Source: Fratercula arctica
Taxonomy: Eukaryota > Chordata > Aves > Charadriiformes > Alcidae
Reading direction: 5' to 3'
Assembly: GCA_947846985.1 (NCBI GenBank)
Contig: CANTUZ010000003.1
Location: 124,008,626 to 124,072,625, forward strand
Length of the DNA stretch: 64,000 bases
A program made the translations under genes and the position numbers. Below, one piece after another: positions 1-12,600 of the stretch. Under the pieces are notes generated by a model. It did not search any database. It was not told where the DNA came from and saw nothing but the letters and a program-made list of their open reading frames with translations. Positions within the stretch are counted from its first letter, which is position 1. Every line of letters starts with the position of its first letter.

Positions 1-1312
1 AACAGGCTCCACTCAGGGAAATTAATTTAATTTATTGCCAATTAGAAGCCAGAGTAGAGTACTGAGAAATAAAAGCTAAATCTTAAAACACCTTCCCCCA
101 CCCCTCCCTTCTTCCCGGGCTCAGCTCTGCTCCCGATGTCTCTCCCTCCTCCCCCCGAGCAGCGCAGGGGGATGAGAACGGGGGCTGTGGCCAATTCATC
201 ACACCTTGTCTCTGCCGCTCCTTCCTCCTCAGGGGAGGACTCCTCACACTCTGCCCCTGCTCCAGCCTGGGGTCCCTCCCATGGGAGACAGTTCTCCATG
301 AACTTCTCCAGTGTGAGTCCTTCCCATGGGGTGCAGTCCTTCAGGAATAGACTGCTCCAGCGTGGGTCCTTCCATGGGGTCACAAGTCCTGCCAGCAAAC
401 CTGCTCCAGCACAGGCTTCCTACAGGCTCATAGCCTCCTTCGGGCATCCCCCTGCTCCAGCGTGGGGTCCTCCATGGGCTGCAGGAGGATCTCTGCTCTA
501 CCATGGATCTCCATGGGGTGCAGGAGGATCTCTGCTCCACCACGGATCTCCATGGGGTGCAGGAGGATCTCTGCTCCACCACGGATCTCCATAGGGTGCA
601 GGAGGATCTCTGCTCCACCACATACCTCCATGGGGTGCAGGAGGATCTCTGCTACACCACATACCTCCATGGGGTGCAGGAGGATCTCTGCTCCACCATG
701 GACCTCCATGGGCTGCAGGTGGATATGAGCTCTGTTGTGACCTCCATGACTGCAGGGGGATCTCCGTTCCACCGTGGACCTCCATGGGCTGCAGAGGGAT
801 ATCTGCTCCACCGTGGACCTCCACACGCTGCAGGGGGATGTCTGCTTCACCGTGGACCTCCGTGGGCTGCTGGGGGATGTCTGCTCCACCGTGGACCTCC
901 GTGGGCTGCTGGGGGATGTCTGCTCCACCGTGGACCTCCATGGGCTGCAGGGGGATGTCTGCTCCACCGTGGACCTCCACGGGCTGCAGGGGAATATCTG
1001 CTCTGGCTCCTGGTGTCCTCCTGGCTCCTCCCCTCCTTCTTCATTGACCCTGGTGTCTGCAGAGTTGCTCTCTCATTGTTCTCCCTCCTCTCTACCGGCT
1101 GCTGTTCCACAGGGCTTTTTTCCCTCCTTCTCAACTATGTTATCCTGGAGGCTCTACCACCGCTGCTGATGGGCTTGGCCTGTGGTGGGTCCCTTTTGGA
1201 GCTGGCTGCATTGGCTCTATCAGACATGGGGGAAGCTTCTGGCATCTTCTCACAGAAGCCATCCCTGTAGCCCCCCCGGCTACCAAACCCTTGCCACACA
1301 AACCCCATAGAG
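1..1312 (-). mobile_element. Avian endogenous retrovirus LTR, cut by the window edge
   Basis: Read on the - strand from about 1312 this matches a repeat I know from bird genomes: it starts near GGGTTTGTGTGGCAAGGGTT, runs through AGAAGCTTCCCCCATGTC-type sequence, and ends in an A/T-rich part with an AATAAA signal at 36..31. The U5 end lies left of the window. No retroviral coding sequence is present, so it may be a solo LTR or one end of a provirus. The middle is a 39-bp tandem array. The family name and exact ends would need a repeat-library comparison. Confidence 0.7.
462..1008. repeat. 39-bp minisatellite inside the ERV LTR
   Basis: About 14 units built on CTCCATGGGGTGCAGGAGGA and TCTCTGCTCCACCACGGAT. 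Spacing is 39 bp where checked (511, 550, 589, 628). As 39 is divisible by 3, all frames stay open and give 13-residue repeats; these frames are not taken as genes. Weaker related units continue left to about 270. Confidence 0.9.
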
Positions 1313-3796
1313 GTGCCCTGGGAGATGGGATGCTGCACCATCCGTGTCTCACACGGCACAAGGTTCCTGCATCTCTCCCCTGGTCCCTCCCGTACCCCTC
1401 TCTCCTTCCTGGGGGCAGTTTTGAGAGCAATATCCCAGGCTGTTTTACCCCTCTGGACAGGAGTCCTTGGATAAAGCCGTGGACCAAACACGGTTGTGAG
1501 AACTGGCCACGCTTGTCCTGACTGCATCTGAGCATCCCTGGCACCAGGATCAACGAGGCTGGGTTTTAAGCATCTCTAGCAAGCCAAGGGCCAGGACCGA
1601 CTGTGTGTGTGTGAGCAGAGACTAATTAGACCAGCCAGGTGTTTGATGGAAAGCAGAGATTGCTGCAACAGGTCTCCAAAATGCAATTACTGCTTTTAAA
1701 CAGCCCAGCGGGGTGGCTGCAGCTTCCAACGGCGATGCCAGGCCCTGCGGGCAAGGTTTGGCCATTCAGATAAACCCGGTGGATAATGTCACTGGGTAAC
1801 ATTTTGCCAGGGGAAGGAAGATTTTAGGTGGCAACCCAGCGAGTTGGCAGAGCGAAAAACCAAACACAGCCTAGGTCCAGTGACAAGCCACTCGCGGATG
1901 GCAGGAGAGGAACGAAGGTCACCCGGCATGGAAAGAGGGAAGCAGCCAAAGTCCAAGGGCCTCGGTTCCCCAGCGTGGCTTTGGAGAGTAATGTGTGTCA
2001 GGGAAGCGATGCTACCGTTGAGCGTTACACCTGAGGGTCCTCCATCCCTGGGTTTGGGTCCCAGGGTGGCCTGAAGTGTCACCGTCCCTCCCCACCCAGC
2101 CTGCCTGCAGCTGGCGGAGGCAGGACGGGACTCGGCAAGTGCTGAGGTTGCTTTCCTCGTTCATTGCTATTTAACGCAAGCACTTCCGAAGCAGAGAGGG
2201 ACAAATACATCCCTTTTTGTTGCAGGTTTGGGGTGCTGGGGGGAGCGAGGAGCTTTGCCCTGCTCCTGCCCTTCTCCAGCCTCTCCTGCATCCCACCCAT
2301 CCCTTTTCCACCTGTAGAAGGGAGATGGAGATGGGATGTGGGAACTGGCAGCCGGCGGCAGGAGGAGGACGGGGTTGACAGGTTTGAATGAAAGAAAATT
2401 AGGGCATAAAACATTCTTTGGCTGTTTTCCCCTTGACTTTCCACAGTGGGTAAAAGACTCCCCAGTCCTTCATTTTTCCGTGCTGTTGTGCCTCATGGCA
2501 AAGCACATCGGTCCCTTTCTCCGTGGCTCTAATTGGCATCTCTGCTCTGTGTCAGGTTCTTGGCTGCTCTCAAGAATGATGAGGAATTGATTTCTTTTTT
2601 TTTTTTTTTTTTGCCTTTGAAGCAATCAAAGGGCTTATTTTTAAACTCTGCTTTCCTCTAAAGAATCCTATTTTTCTTCTTGCAGAATCTAAATCCTTGG
2701 ATAAATAAGATCCTTGCAAAGATACTATTTCTGACCTGGTCTAATCTGTTTGAGTCAATTTATAGTGTTTGGCTGCATGGGGAGAATAATTAATGCTCGT
2801 GTTGCAGAAATAAGTGCAGGAAGGTAGAAAGAGTCACGAGAGCCAAAAGCCATTAAAAGAAGGAGAAATATAAATATTCAAAGACCAGGGTCAGCGGGAC
2901 TTCAGGTTGTTGCTGCAACCTGATCTCAGCCCCTTGGGTTTGGAGGACTCTGCCATCGGCTGCTTTTGTGGGACACCAGGGAAGGGGACTCAGGTTCACT
3001 CAACCTGCTGCTGCAGTTGAGACCATGAGCATGCTGGTGCCTCTGCCAGGTCAGTTCCAGACAAACTGTCCCAAAACCGCTGCGTGGAGAACAGGATTCG
3101 TTTGGCGGAGGGCGAGAGATGATGCTCGTTAACTTTGCTTCCCTGCTGCTGAAGCCAAAGCCGTTTGCTGCAGCCCATTGTCCATCAGCATATGGCCCCG
3201 GCATGGGCGAACCACGGCCAACACACCCATCACCACCCTTGGCCAAGGCAGGGGTTGATCCAGGACAGGCATCCTTGGTGCAGCTGTGTGTCCTGATGGT
3301 ATCATCAACCCTTTTCATTTGGGAGAGTGAAATGGGAGCAGGGTGTATTGGTACAAATCACCTCCTGTCCACACCAGCTCCAAGAAACTGCCCCTTGGAG
3401 ACCGCTAAGCTATTTCTGAGCTGTATTTGCTTTACTCTGGGGGATACTGAGTTCTTATGGACTACTCAAATCACTCAATTTTACGTCAGTCCTCCATCAA
3501 CATTTACTACCCTATTGCCATGGTTATACAATTACTGCTTAATACTTGGGCAGTCACCAAAAACAATTCCTGATAAGAATCATAAGTTAACGGAAATGTC
3601 ATCTCCTGGATTCCCTCCTTTGCCAGCCACCACCTCAGCTTTCTGGGTAAGAGCCTAATTCTGCATCGTTAGCACATCAACACCTGGGGCAGTCCAAGTT
3701 CTTGATTTCTGCAAGACGCTGAGCCCCAGGAGCAGCTGATGTTTGGTCTTCTCTGGTGCTGGGTCTCACGAAGGCAGAAGCCATCAGCACGGCTCT
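1313..3796. other. Unique sequence, no gene recognised
   Basis: Mixed-composition sequence with a run of 18 T at 2595..2612 and an AT-rich patch at 2580..2880. The longest frame (3119..3658, 179 codons) resembles no family I know and has no clear splice context. Confidence 0.6.
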
Positions 3797-4022
3797 TCAT
3801 AGAATCATAAAATGTGTTGGGTTGGAAGGGACCTCTAAAGGCCATCTAGTCCAACCCCCCTGCAGTGAGCAGGGACATCTTCAACTAGATCAGGTTGTTC
3901 AGAGCCTCATCCAGCCTGGCCTTGAATGTCTCCAGGGATGGGGCCTCCACCATTTCTCTGGGCAACCTGGGCCAGTGTCTCACCACCCTCAGTGTAAAGA
4001 ACTTCTTCCTCTCCTGCCCAGG
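3797..4022 (-). mobile_element. CR1 LINE 3' fragment, type C
   Basis: Begins TCATAGAATCATAAAATG and continues with GTGTTGGGTTGGAAGGGACC; 5'-truncated after about 225 bp. A + oriented type-B copy follows about 60 bp away. Confidence 0.93.
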
Positions 4023-4081
4023 ATGTGCTGCTCTGCTGCTGCTGCGGCTTCAACCACGGCACATGGGATGTGGGGCATGAT

Positions 4082-4553
4082 TGAGGTGCTGGAGCGTGTC
4101 CAGAGAAGGGCAACGGAGCTGGTGAGGGCTCTGGAGCACAAGTCTGGTGAGGAGCGGCTGAGGGAGCTGGGGGTGTTCAGCCTGGAGCAAAGGAGGCTGA
4201 GGGGAGACCTTCTCGCTCTCTCCAGCTCCCTGAAAGGAGGGGGCAGCCAGGGGAGGTCGGGCTCTTCTCCCAAGGAACAGGCCATGGCACAAGAGGAAAC
4301 GGCCTCAAGTGGCGCCAGGGGAGGTTTAGGATGGATATTGGGAACAATTTCCTCACGGAAAGGGTTGTGAAGCATTGGAAGAGGCTGCCCAGGGCAGTGG
4401 TGGAGTCGCCATCCCTGGAGGGATTTAAAAGCCGGGCAGACGTGGTGCTGAGGGCCATGGGGTAGTGGTGGCCTTGGCAGTGTTGGGTCGATGGTTGGAC
4501 TCGATGATGTCAAAGGTCCCTTCCAACCGAGACGGTTCAATGACTCTATGATG
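4082..4553 (+). mobile_element. CR1 LINE 3' fragment, type B
   Basis: Contains the ORF2 C-terminal reading [20 protein letters not shown] and ends in the 3'UTR with CAATGACTCTATGATG. The ORF2 frame is broken after this motif. Confidence 0.93.
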
Positions 4554-7071
4554 CTCAGGCACGGTGTGGCTGGCCCCTAACCTCTGGTTAGAAGCAGAGC
4601 TGCTTCTGTAATTCAGAGAGGGGTAATTCGAGCAAGTCTGGGTGGACATTTCTTTTATAGAAAGGTGCTGAAGGTACCTCCGTGTCATATCTCCAGCTTT
4701 TTCGTGACTCCAAGGGAATGCCAAGTCATCTGGAAAAGAAAGGGAGGGAGCTCCCCAGACAAGCAGTCCCTCAGGGCAAAAGCATTACATGAAAGTGAAA
4801 GGAACATCTTTTCTCCTGATCTAATACACAGCTCAGGTTGGCGAGATGATAAGTAAATGAATTGCTGTGGGGCACCGCAGGTGTGGCACAATTCTGAGAT
4901 GTCCAATAGTCTCGGTGCCTACCTGGAGGCAAAGCACCTCGTGCTTCTGTGGCACAGACAGAGAGAAATGAGCCTTTCCAGGAGGAGTTTATCTCTATTA
5001 GATGAGACATGTCATGTCCTAGAAACACCCTTTTCTCCTCCTTCCTCCAAAAGGAGCCGAGACCACCGACCCAGGGAGGCATACAGACATATTTTGTCTT
5101 GTTGGGCCAACCTCCAGGTGTCCTCCAGGCACTGCTTGTTGGGGTTAACTAGACCAGCAGGTCCCAGGCTCTTGGGGTCCAGCAGAACATCCCAACCTCA
5201 ACCCATCCTCCTTTGTCCCTGGACAAGCGACAGAGCCATGGGCAGACACGGCTGTTGGGTAGGTGTGGACTGGATGGATGGTGGAGCTGGAGAACGTACT
5301 GAGGAGAAGGCTGCAGATGGGCTCTGAGGGCAGGGAGAGCAGGACCGTGCAGGGCAGTGCCCTGGTAGCGTGGAGGAGGGAGGAAGGTCCATCACATCCT
5401 TTCCTGAGCAACTGTCCTGCCAGAAGAAGCTGTCCCACATGGACCAAGGGGTTTTTTTTAGTCAGCCAAAGAGTGGTCCTTGAGACAGGAGGATTTCCCT
5501 CCCCAAGATCATGATCTGCAATTAAACCCCTACATGGGCTGCGGTGTCTCACTTCTCTCTTTCTCTCTTTTTGCAGCAAAGAAAGATGTAGTATACATGG
5601 ACGTGGCATCGTGTGGACTGGTGTCACACCAGTCTTATCTCTTCTTCAGGGTCCTGGAGCAGGACAGAGGTTGCAATGCTGCATTTGTGCCCAGGATTGA
5701 GCCACTTCCCAGGGTCCCACATTCCAGAGACTCCCACTCCGCTCCATGGCACCTGGTGGAGGCTGGTTTACTTCCCGCAGCCCACCTCATTTGGTACTTC
5801 CTTGTGCATCAAAGCAAAGGACAGAGACGATCTTGGCACTAGGAGCATCTCAGCTACCTTTACCACTGCTGCATAAGGCTGTTCCCATTCGCGAACACTT
5901 GTTCCCACTTTGGGAACAAGAGGGATGAGAGCTTTCAAGGAAGGTCTGGGAGTTCTGGTACTGTTGTATCACGTCTTGCAGATGTTATCAGGATACTTAG
6001 CGCTGATCTCAGCTGTGCTTATGGTTTGGAGCTGTGCATCAAGACCCTTGCTATCCTAGCTCCTGGTCAAGTTGCAGCCGAAGACACCTAGACTGCACCA
6101 GCTCTGCCAGGGGAAGAGGAGGGGGAGATGCAGAGGTACCACGCCAAACAGCACAACCCAGAGGCTGTTTGGCATAGCCCTGAAGCCCCTCAGGTGCTTG
6201 TACCCTTCCGTTTGAGAACAGCCACAACAAACTGGAGGGAGGAACTGCATCCAGCTGCCGTCTGCTCTAAGGCATTGAATACGGTTGAGATCCAGAGCCT
6301 GGATGCAATCCAACCTGAACACGCACTTTTCCATAAGCAATCTGGAGAGCAGGAGATCCTGGCCTGGAGGATGCTCCAGTCTGTGCCCCATCAGCCACAC
6401 GGACACCCTGGTTGGGTCTCAGCCACCGCCTCTGGATGTCTTTAACTTTGGGTTTAACCTTGATGGCGTCTTTGCGTTCTTGCACACTAGGCAGCGTTGT
6501 CCACCTGTGTTCGATCTGGTCTCCCGAGTGGCCGGTGTCACAGTAAACAGCAAGTTTGCTTTGCAAACCAATCGATAATAAGCTATTTAAACGGTGTTGT
6601 GTTGGGGTAATAGCATTAGAGAGTCTGTAGGGAATTAAGGAAATAACAACTGGCTTTATTAAGGAGCTTAATTCAATTACATAGGCAGGATGGTTTAAGC
6701 TTCAGTCCTGAGCTCCACAGCCACAGCTCTTGGAGCAGGATGCTTGGCGGTGGCAGCAGGAACAGGCAGCCAAAACCAGCTCCGGTTTCCCTGGAAAACT
6801 GGAGCATGGTGTAATGATGGAGCCCGCAGGACATGCGACAGCCTCCCATCACCCGGAGTACGTACGCTCAGTGTCAGAGCGGTGGGAGAACCAGTAGGGC
6901 TGAGGCTGGGGGGGCTGGAGGAGGACAGCGCTGTCCCAAATTGGGATCAGCTCTTCACGTGTCACCCTGGAGAGATGTTTGCTAATCATCCCATGCTGAG
7001 ATGGAGCCTCCACCCCTCCCGATCTATCCCAGAATTTCACTCATCTGAGGCTGTTCCTCCAGTGCTTAACC
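4554..7071. other. Unique sequence, no gene recognised
   Basis: No repeat or exon recognised. A pyrimidine-rich stretch ending TTTTTGCAG at 5577 looks like a splice acceptor, but the following reading frame resembles nothing known. Confidence 0.55.
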
Positions 7072-7230
7072 TCACTGTCCTGTGTCACATCACCTAACCT
7101 CCCCTTCCCCTGCCATGTCACCTAACCTCAACCTTCCCATACCATGTCACCTAACCTCACCTTCCTGTGCCACCCCAGCTAACCTCACCTTCCCATGCCA
7201 TGTCACCTAACCTCACCCTCCCATGCCACT
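7072..7230. repeat. Degenerate ~29-bp tandem repeat
   Basis: About five units of CACCTAACCTCACCTTCCCA followed by TGCCATGT, with small length changes. Confidence 0.8.
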
Positions 7231-9556
7231 CAGGACGCCCCGTCCCTGCCTTGTCCCGGTGAGCACAGAGGGAAGAGCAGGCTCTTTCCCCTTGCAGAGT
7301 CTTCTCACCGGTGCGGTGGTGCCCACCTGGTTACCCGTTCTGTTTGCACACCCCACCTTGCACATTGCAACATGCTCAAAGCATCTGGGCTGACACACAG
7401 CAGAGGTTTTCCAAAATTATCCAAGCTCAGAGAAGAGCTTTGCCCATGACCCAACCTGTTTGACTGCAGGTGGTGTTTTCCACTGGTGGTTACTGGTATG
7501 GATGCAGCCAACAGCACGGGGACAGTAGAAAGATATCCCTTCAGCCTGTCTCCCCCATCCAGAGCTCCTAAACACATAGGAGAAGTTGGCACTGTCCACG
7601 GATGGATGCAATGGAGATGTCCTCTCGGGATCCTTCTGGTCCAGGACTGCAGCTGGCCCAAGGGCTAGCAGCCACGACATGTCCTGGTGGGGCTGGGAAG
7701 ACGGAGGGAAGCAGGAAGGGTGAGGCAGCACCTTGGGAAGCATCAGCTCTTCCCAGCCACCGTGGTGGGACTCCACCACCACATCCAGGGCAGTACCCAG
7801 CAAGGATGCTGGTGACAGAGCCAAGGTGAACACCTCCAAGTGTCAACTCAGAGCACCAGGATCTGCCTCTCTTGGAGTTCAAACAGCAACAGGGAGGATG
7901 CTCTGCCTCCAGGGCACCGGGGACAAGAGCTGAAACGCTCACCCTCAGCAGCAATAGCAGTTTCATAAACACTCCAACAGCAATGGTGAGGGACATCTGC
8001 CTAAGACACGTAATTGAATTTTATGGTAGCAAGTGGATTAAGGGATCTGAAACGGAGAAGTTTTGAAATCATAATAAGGCAAGGCAAGAGAGATTGCACA
8101 ACCTGACGCCGCTGTGGGCAACGGAAACAAACAGATTAATCCCTGGGAGGACAGGAACTAAAATATCTGGCAAGCAGTGAGAGGGGGTCATGTTTATACA
8201 ACTTGAACTACGCTGCCTGCCTCTCCCGCCTCTGCGGAGCTGTTGAAAACCCCATTTTGGGTCATCCGAGCCATTCTCTACCTCCTTTGGCGAGGGAGGC
8301 AGTTCCAGCAGTTTGCCAGCACCCTTTGAGAGCCAGAGCCTGCAAGCCTTGACGTGACTCGAGAGGTTTTTGGGAGGCTGATAGCACATGCCTCATCACA
8401 AAGGCAAGATCAGCTGTAGGGGCATCCTCCTGCCCTGGATGCTGCCTCCAAGCACGACCGGGACCATAAGTCCTTATGATGGACACGTACGATGGATCAT
8501 TTCTCTGCTCAGACACCCCTGGCTGCTGGCAGCCAGAGGAAGGACTCCCTGAGCCAGACATTACATGCACGATGACCCACCATGGAGGACCTGTCCCCCA
8601 TGAATCAGCCTGGCTCTGTTTTGAACGCCTGTAGACTTTTTGATGTCTTCGACGCCATTTAACGACAGATGCGACGTGAAGAAGTACTTCCTTGTTTGTG
8701 TTTGAAGCCTGTTATCTTCCCCCCAGGTTGAAAGTCCAACCACTTCGGATAACACTGGGACATCCATCCATCGGGCTATTTGTCAGGACCAAAGTACTGA
8801 CTTCGGGGAAAGAAAGGCGGCTGCAAGAGACGAAGGGGCCCAAAAAATATGTGGTGCTGAGCACCAGGGGTGGGGAGGCAAGTTGCCTGAGCTCCAGCAC
8901 AACAGGGAATAGAAACACACTGCAAAAGAGTAAACTAAGATTGTGAATTAGAATATATTCGTAACCCAAGAACGGCCATTTTCAGCCCACACCAAGGCTC
9001 ATCTTGACCAAATATGTCCTCTCTAACTTCAGTAGTGATTGCTCAGGAGAAGCACGTAAGTCCGGGGTGTTATCCAGTGCCAGCTCCAACTCTGGCTCCT
9101 TGAAACACAGTTCGGTGGAGGGTGGATAAAAGTGACATACACCGCTCTGCCCCAGCTCTCGGACATCTGCTGATGTGCTGGGAACACATAACCGGGCCGT
9201 GTGGACCTTGTCCCCACACCATCGGCTGTTCTTCTGCTCTTCGTTACAGTGCAGGAGACCCATCGGCGCTTGGAGGTCATCTCAGATCTTCCCGCATCAC
9301 AAGTCATATCTGCATTTTTAAAGCATGAGTCCTCGAGAGGGATTTCCCTCGTGTCTTGAACATTTTTACTCTTCCAGTGAGGAATGGCCTGCATCAGTCT
9401 GTGGTGCTGGCTGGTGAAGGAGTTCCTCCAGCTTCTTTCATGACCCCCCCTTGGCTCGTTACACAGAGACTGTTCTCCTCATTCAGGCAGAATGGTTCTG
9501 GAGCAAGATGTCAAGAAACAATGTTTTTAAGCCTGAATTAGTTCAGATTCTGGAGA
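7231..9556. other. Unique sequence, no gene recognised
   Basis: No CR1 copy, LTR or convincing exon seen on either strand. Confidence 0.55.
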
Positions 9557-9612
9557 TGGATGGGATGGGATGGGATGGGATGGGATGGGATGGGATGGGA
9601 TGGGATGGGATG
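9557..9612. repeat. (GGGAT)n microsatellite
   Basis: About eleven near-perfect TGGGA pentamers, followed by a decayed GATGA/GATAAG tail. Confidence 0.95.
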
Positions 9613-12600
9613 ATAAGATGAGATGATGAGACGAGGTGGTGTTGGGTATCACAGGGCCCTTGACGATACGCCCCACTAGCTCTATTCTGTTCTTCATCAA
9701 AAGCCTCCCTAAAGGGATGGAAGCCACAGCAGCCAAGGGCGGCATCACTTTCTGGGAGGTAAAACCCGTGAGAGCTGGAGCAGGGGAAGGATTCCATGCC
9801 CTGACGCGATGTCCCAGCCCTCCCAAGCATCAGCAGGACGCACCAAACATGCTCAGTCACTGATTCCTGCCTGGCAGGACCAAGGATCCCATTTCCCCCC
9901 TCTTCCCTCTGTTTTCATGTCTTCTCTCTGCAGAAAAGAGGTTTTCACTCCGCTGCCTTCTGGAGTCCTGCTTCTTCTACAAAGAGGGGAGTTTAATTGT
10001 TTCTTTACTAAAACGGGATGAAAAAATACCAGCCCTGCACAGTTTCATCCTCCTGAATGAAAACATCTCAGGGAAGCTGCAATCTTTATTTTATTTTATT
10101 CTTTTACACTCCCCAGTGGCTCACGCATCTGCCCAACTACAATTTAATTAGGAGAGTCCTCGCTTCCTTTCAGGCATGGAGGAGCCGCAAAACAAAGGAG
10201 AGCAACAGTTGTATGAAATCATCTCATTCCATCCTCTTCCAAGAGGGAGAAAAGCAAGAGGGGGTTCTCCTTGCTGGGTGGCGGGGAGGTGGAGAGGCTC
10301 AAGCTGTGAACAACTGATGCTCAGTTGCTCTCATCATTTCCAAATATTTTCCTTACGCTACTTCGGGCTTGCACGGTAGAAAGGACATTGCTCACCTCTT
10401 CCAGCCCCTGAGGTTATTTTGCCCAAAAACCTGCTGATATCTCAACCAGCGACTCCCACATGGGTGCCTGGAGAGCGTCACCCAGGTCCCTGCTGCTGCT
10501 ACTGCCCCGGAGCCGAGGTGGCAGAGGGTGATTCTGCACTGCGGGGGGGACGGGGGACATCCAGACCTTCACACCGGGATGGCCTGATGAGCCTCTTCCC
10601 ATCACCCAGCTCTGCCGAGCACCGTCCTCCGCTGAGGACAGGCTGAGTCATGTTCCAAGCGGAGACAGCGTCTGCAAGTGCAGGGAGTTCTCGTGTGACC
10701 CTGCTCCTCTTAGCTTTCATCTCTGACACGACGTGAAACGGAGTCTCTAAGGACCAGTTGATTACATTTTCTTGGAAATTTCACGGCCCAAATGTGTTTG
10801 ATGATTGAGAGAACGCAGGCAAGCCAAGCCTGGGCCAGAGGGGCTGGAGAGCACCAACGTGTCCAAGTTATGTACTAAAAGGGCAATAATTATCTCTCCA
10901 GTTCCCCTGAGAAATTAATTCCTCCAAGTATGGCACTTGCAATGTATTACTCAGGCTACTGGTGCTTTCCACACATAGTCCTTCAGGAGGGTGCTTGGGA
11001 CAAAGCTGGCAGGAACCTCTTTCCATCCTCTTAGCCAGGCCGGAGCCGTTTCCCTGAGATGCTCCGTCACTTGAGGGAGGCTGGGATGCCAGGGATCATA
11101 ACAAGAGGAGATGGTTGTGGGCATCAGAGGCATCCACATGGGGCTAGAGGGCTTGGGGGGACATCTGTGCCTTTGTCTGGACTTTGGGTCTGAGCCCAGA
11201 GCAATTCAGTTGCCCAGCCCCTGGATGGGGTCTCCATGGTCTCCAGGCACCACGAGCACACGCAGATGCCGGGACGCAGTTTGGGACCTTCATCTGGAGG
11301 GGGGGACTCCCGCCCCAGCCACTGCTCCCAGCAAAGGGAGGACGTTTTCAGGCAGGTGCTGATAGCATTCCTCCTCCGTCTTTTCCAAGCGCTTTCTGGA
11401 AATGAGTCAACAGACGCACTAGCCCATCCATCAGTCTGTCCTCCAGCTGCCCGCGGAGGAAATGGATGCGGTGGGGTGAAGTCTGTTTAGATTTGCTAAA
11501 AGCATATCCCTCTTCCTGCCTCGCTCCCTGCTTACGAGAGGGGACAGGGCAAGAGAAAAGACGCACCTGGACTAGGAGGTGGAGACGGTGGTGATAGCTC
11601 ATGCCCCTGGGGAGGCTTTTGACTAGGATAGCCTTGCTTCTGCTGAGCAAGGGTGCTCCGTACCCCGGGCACAACTCAACCCAACCTCGTTGCAGAAAGA
11701 AAATCCAGGTCGCAGCGTCCACTTTCCCTTCTCTTTCCCCCCAGCCAAGATGCAGTGGGTTAACACAGTCTGTCAAGCCCACCAGCAGCCTCCGGGTCTG
11801 CCCCTGCTCTTCCCGGGCTGGATGGGCTCGGGGATGCCCCGCTGCCACCCTTGTCACAGGCAAAGTGCACTCCGTCCCCTCCAACCAGACTGTGCAAGAG
11901 CCCAGAGAGCTCGAGGAGGTGGCAGACACAAGGCAAGAACTATCGCCCTGAGTTTGTGTCTCCTAATGCAAAAAGGAATCAGGTAACCATGGTAACGCCC
12001 AGCAGGGAAACCATGGAGACCAAAGTAATGGTATGGGGCAGCAGGTACTGCTGGGAGGAAGCTGTCCCTGTCCTAGAAGGGTGCTGAGTGTCTGACCCCC
12101 CCCATAAAGCCCCATGGGGTGAGAAGGGGAGAAGTGGCTCTGTTGTCACCCAAGGTGGTGGAGAGCAAAGTCCTGGGGACAAGTGAGCCCAGGTAAAAGC
12201 ACGAGGGTTGGTGCTGGAGGAGACAACCCAGTGCCAAGAAGCACCATCAGCGCTCGGGGGGGGGGGCCGGGAATGGCAGGGTCTGAGGCTGGGATGTCTG
12301 TGAAAATGCCAGGACCCCAAATCAAGCAGGGACCCCAGGACCATCACCGTGAGGACGGCGGCGCGGGGCCGGGGAGGACGGTCTCACCCCAGGACTCGGT
12401 GTCGGGCAGAGCTGGAGGCAGGACCCCAGCGGATGCGCTCAAGGATGCTGCCAGCCCGCTGTCACCGTCCCCACGGGGTGAAGTGTCCCCTTGCACAGAC
12501 CATCTCCTGCGGACGGGGTTTTTGGGCAGTGTGTCCCCGCAAAGCTCAAAGGCTCAAAGGTGGCGGCAGGGTGACCCTGCTGCTGCCATCCCCTTCCTAA

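Noticed and set aside
3119..3658. 179-codon frame
   Set aside because: No known family; composition like non-coding flanks.
5540..5842. Pyrimidine tract and CAG followed by an open frame, like an exon start
   Set aside because: The peptide (KKDVVYMDVASCG...) matches no family I know and no donor with matching phase was evident.
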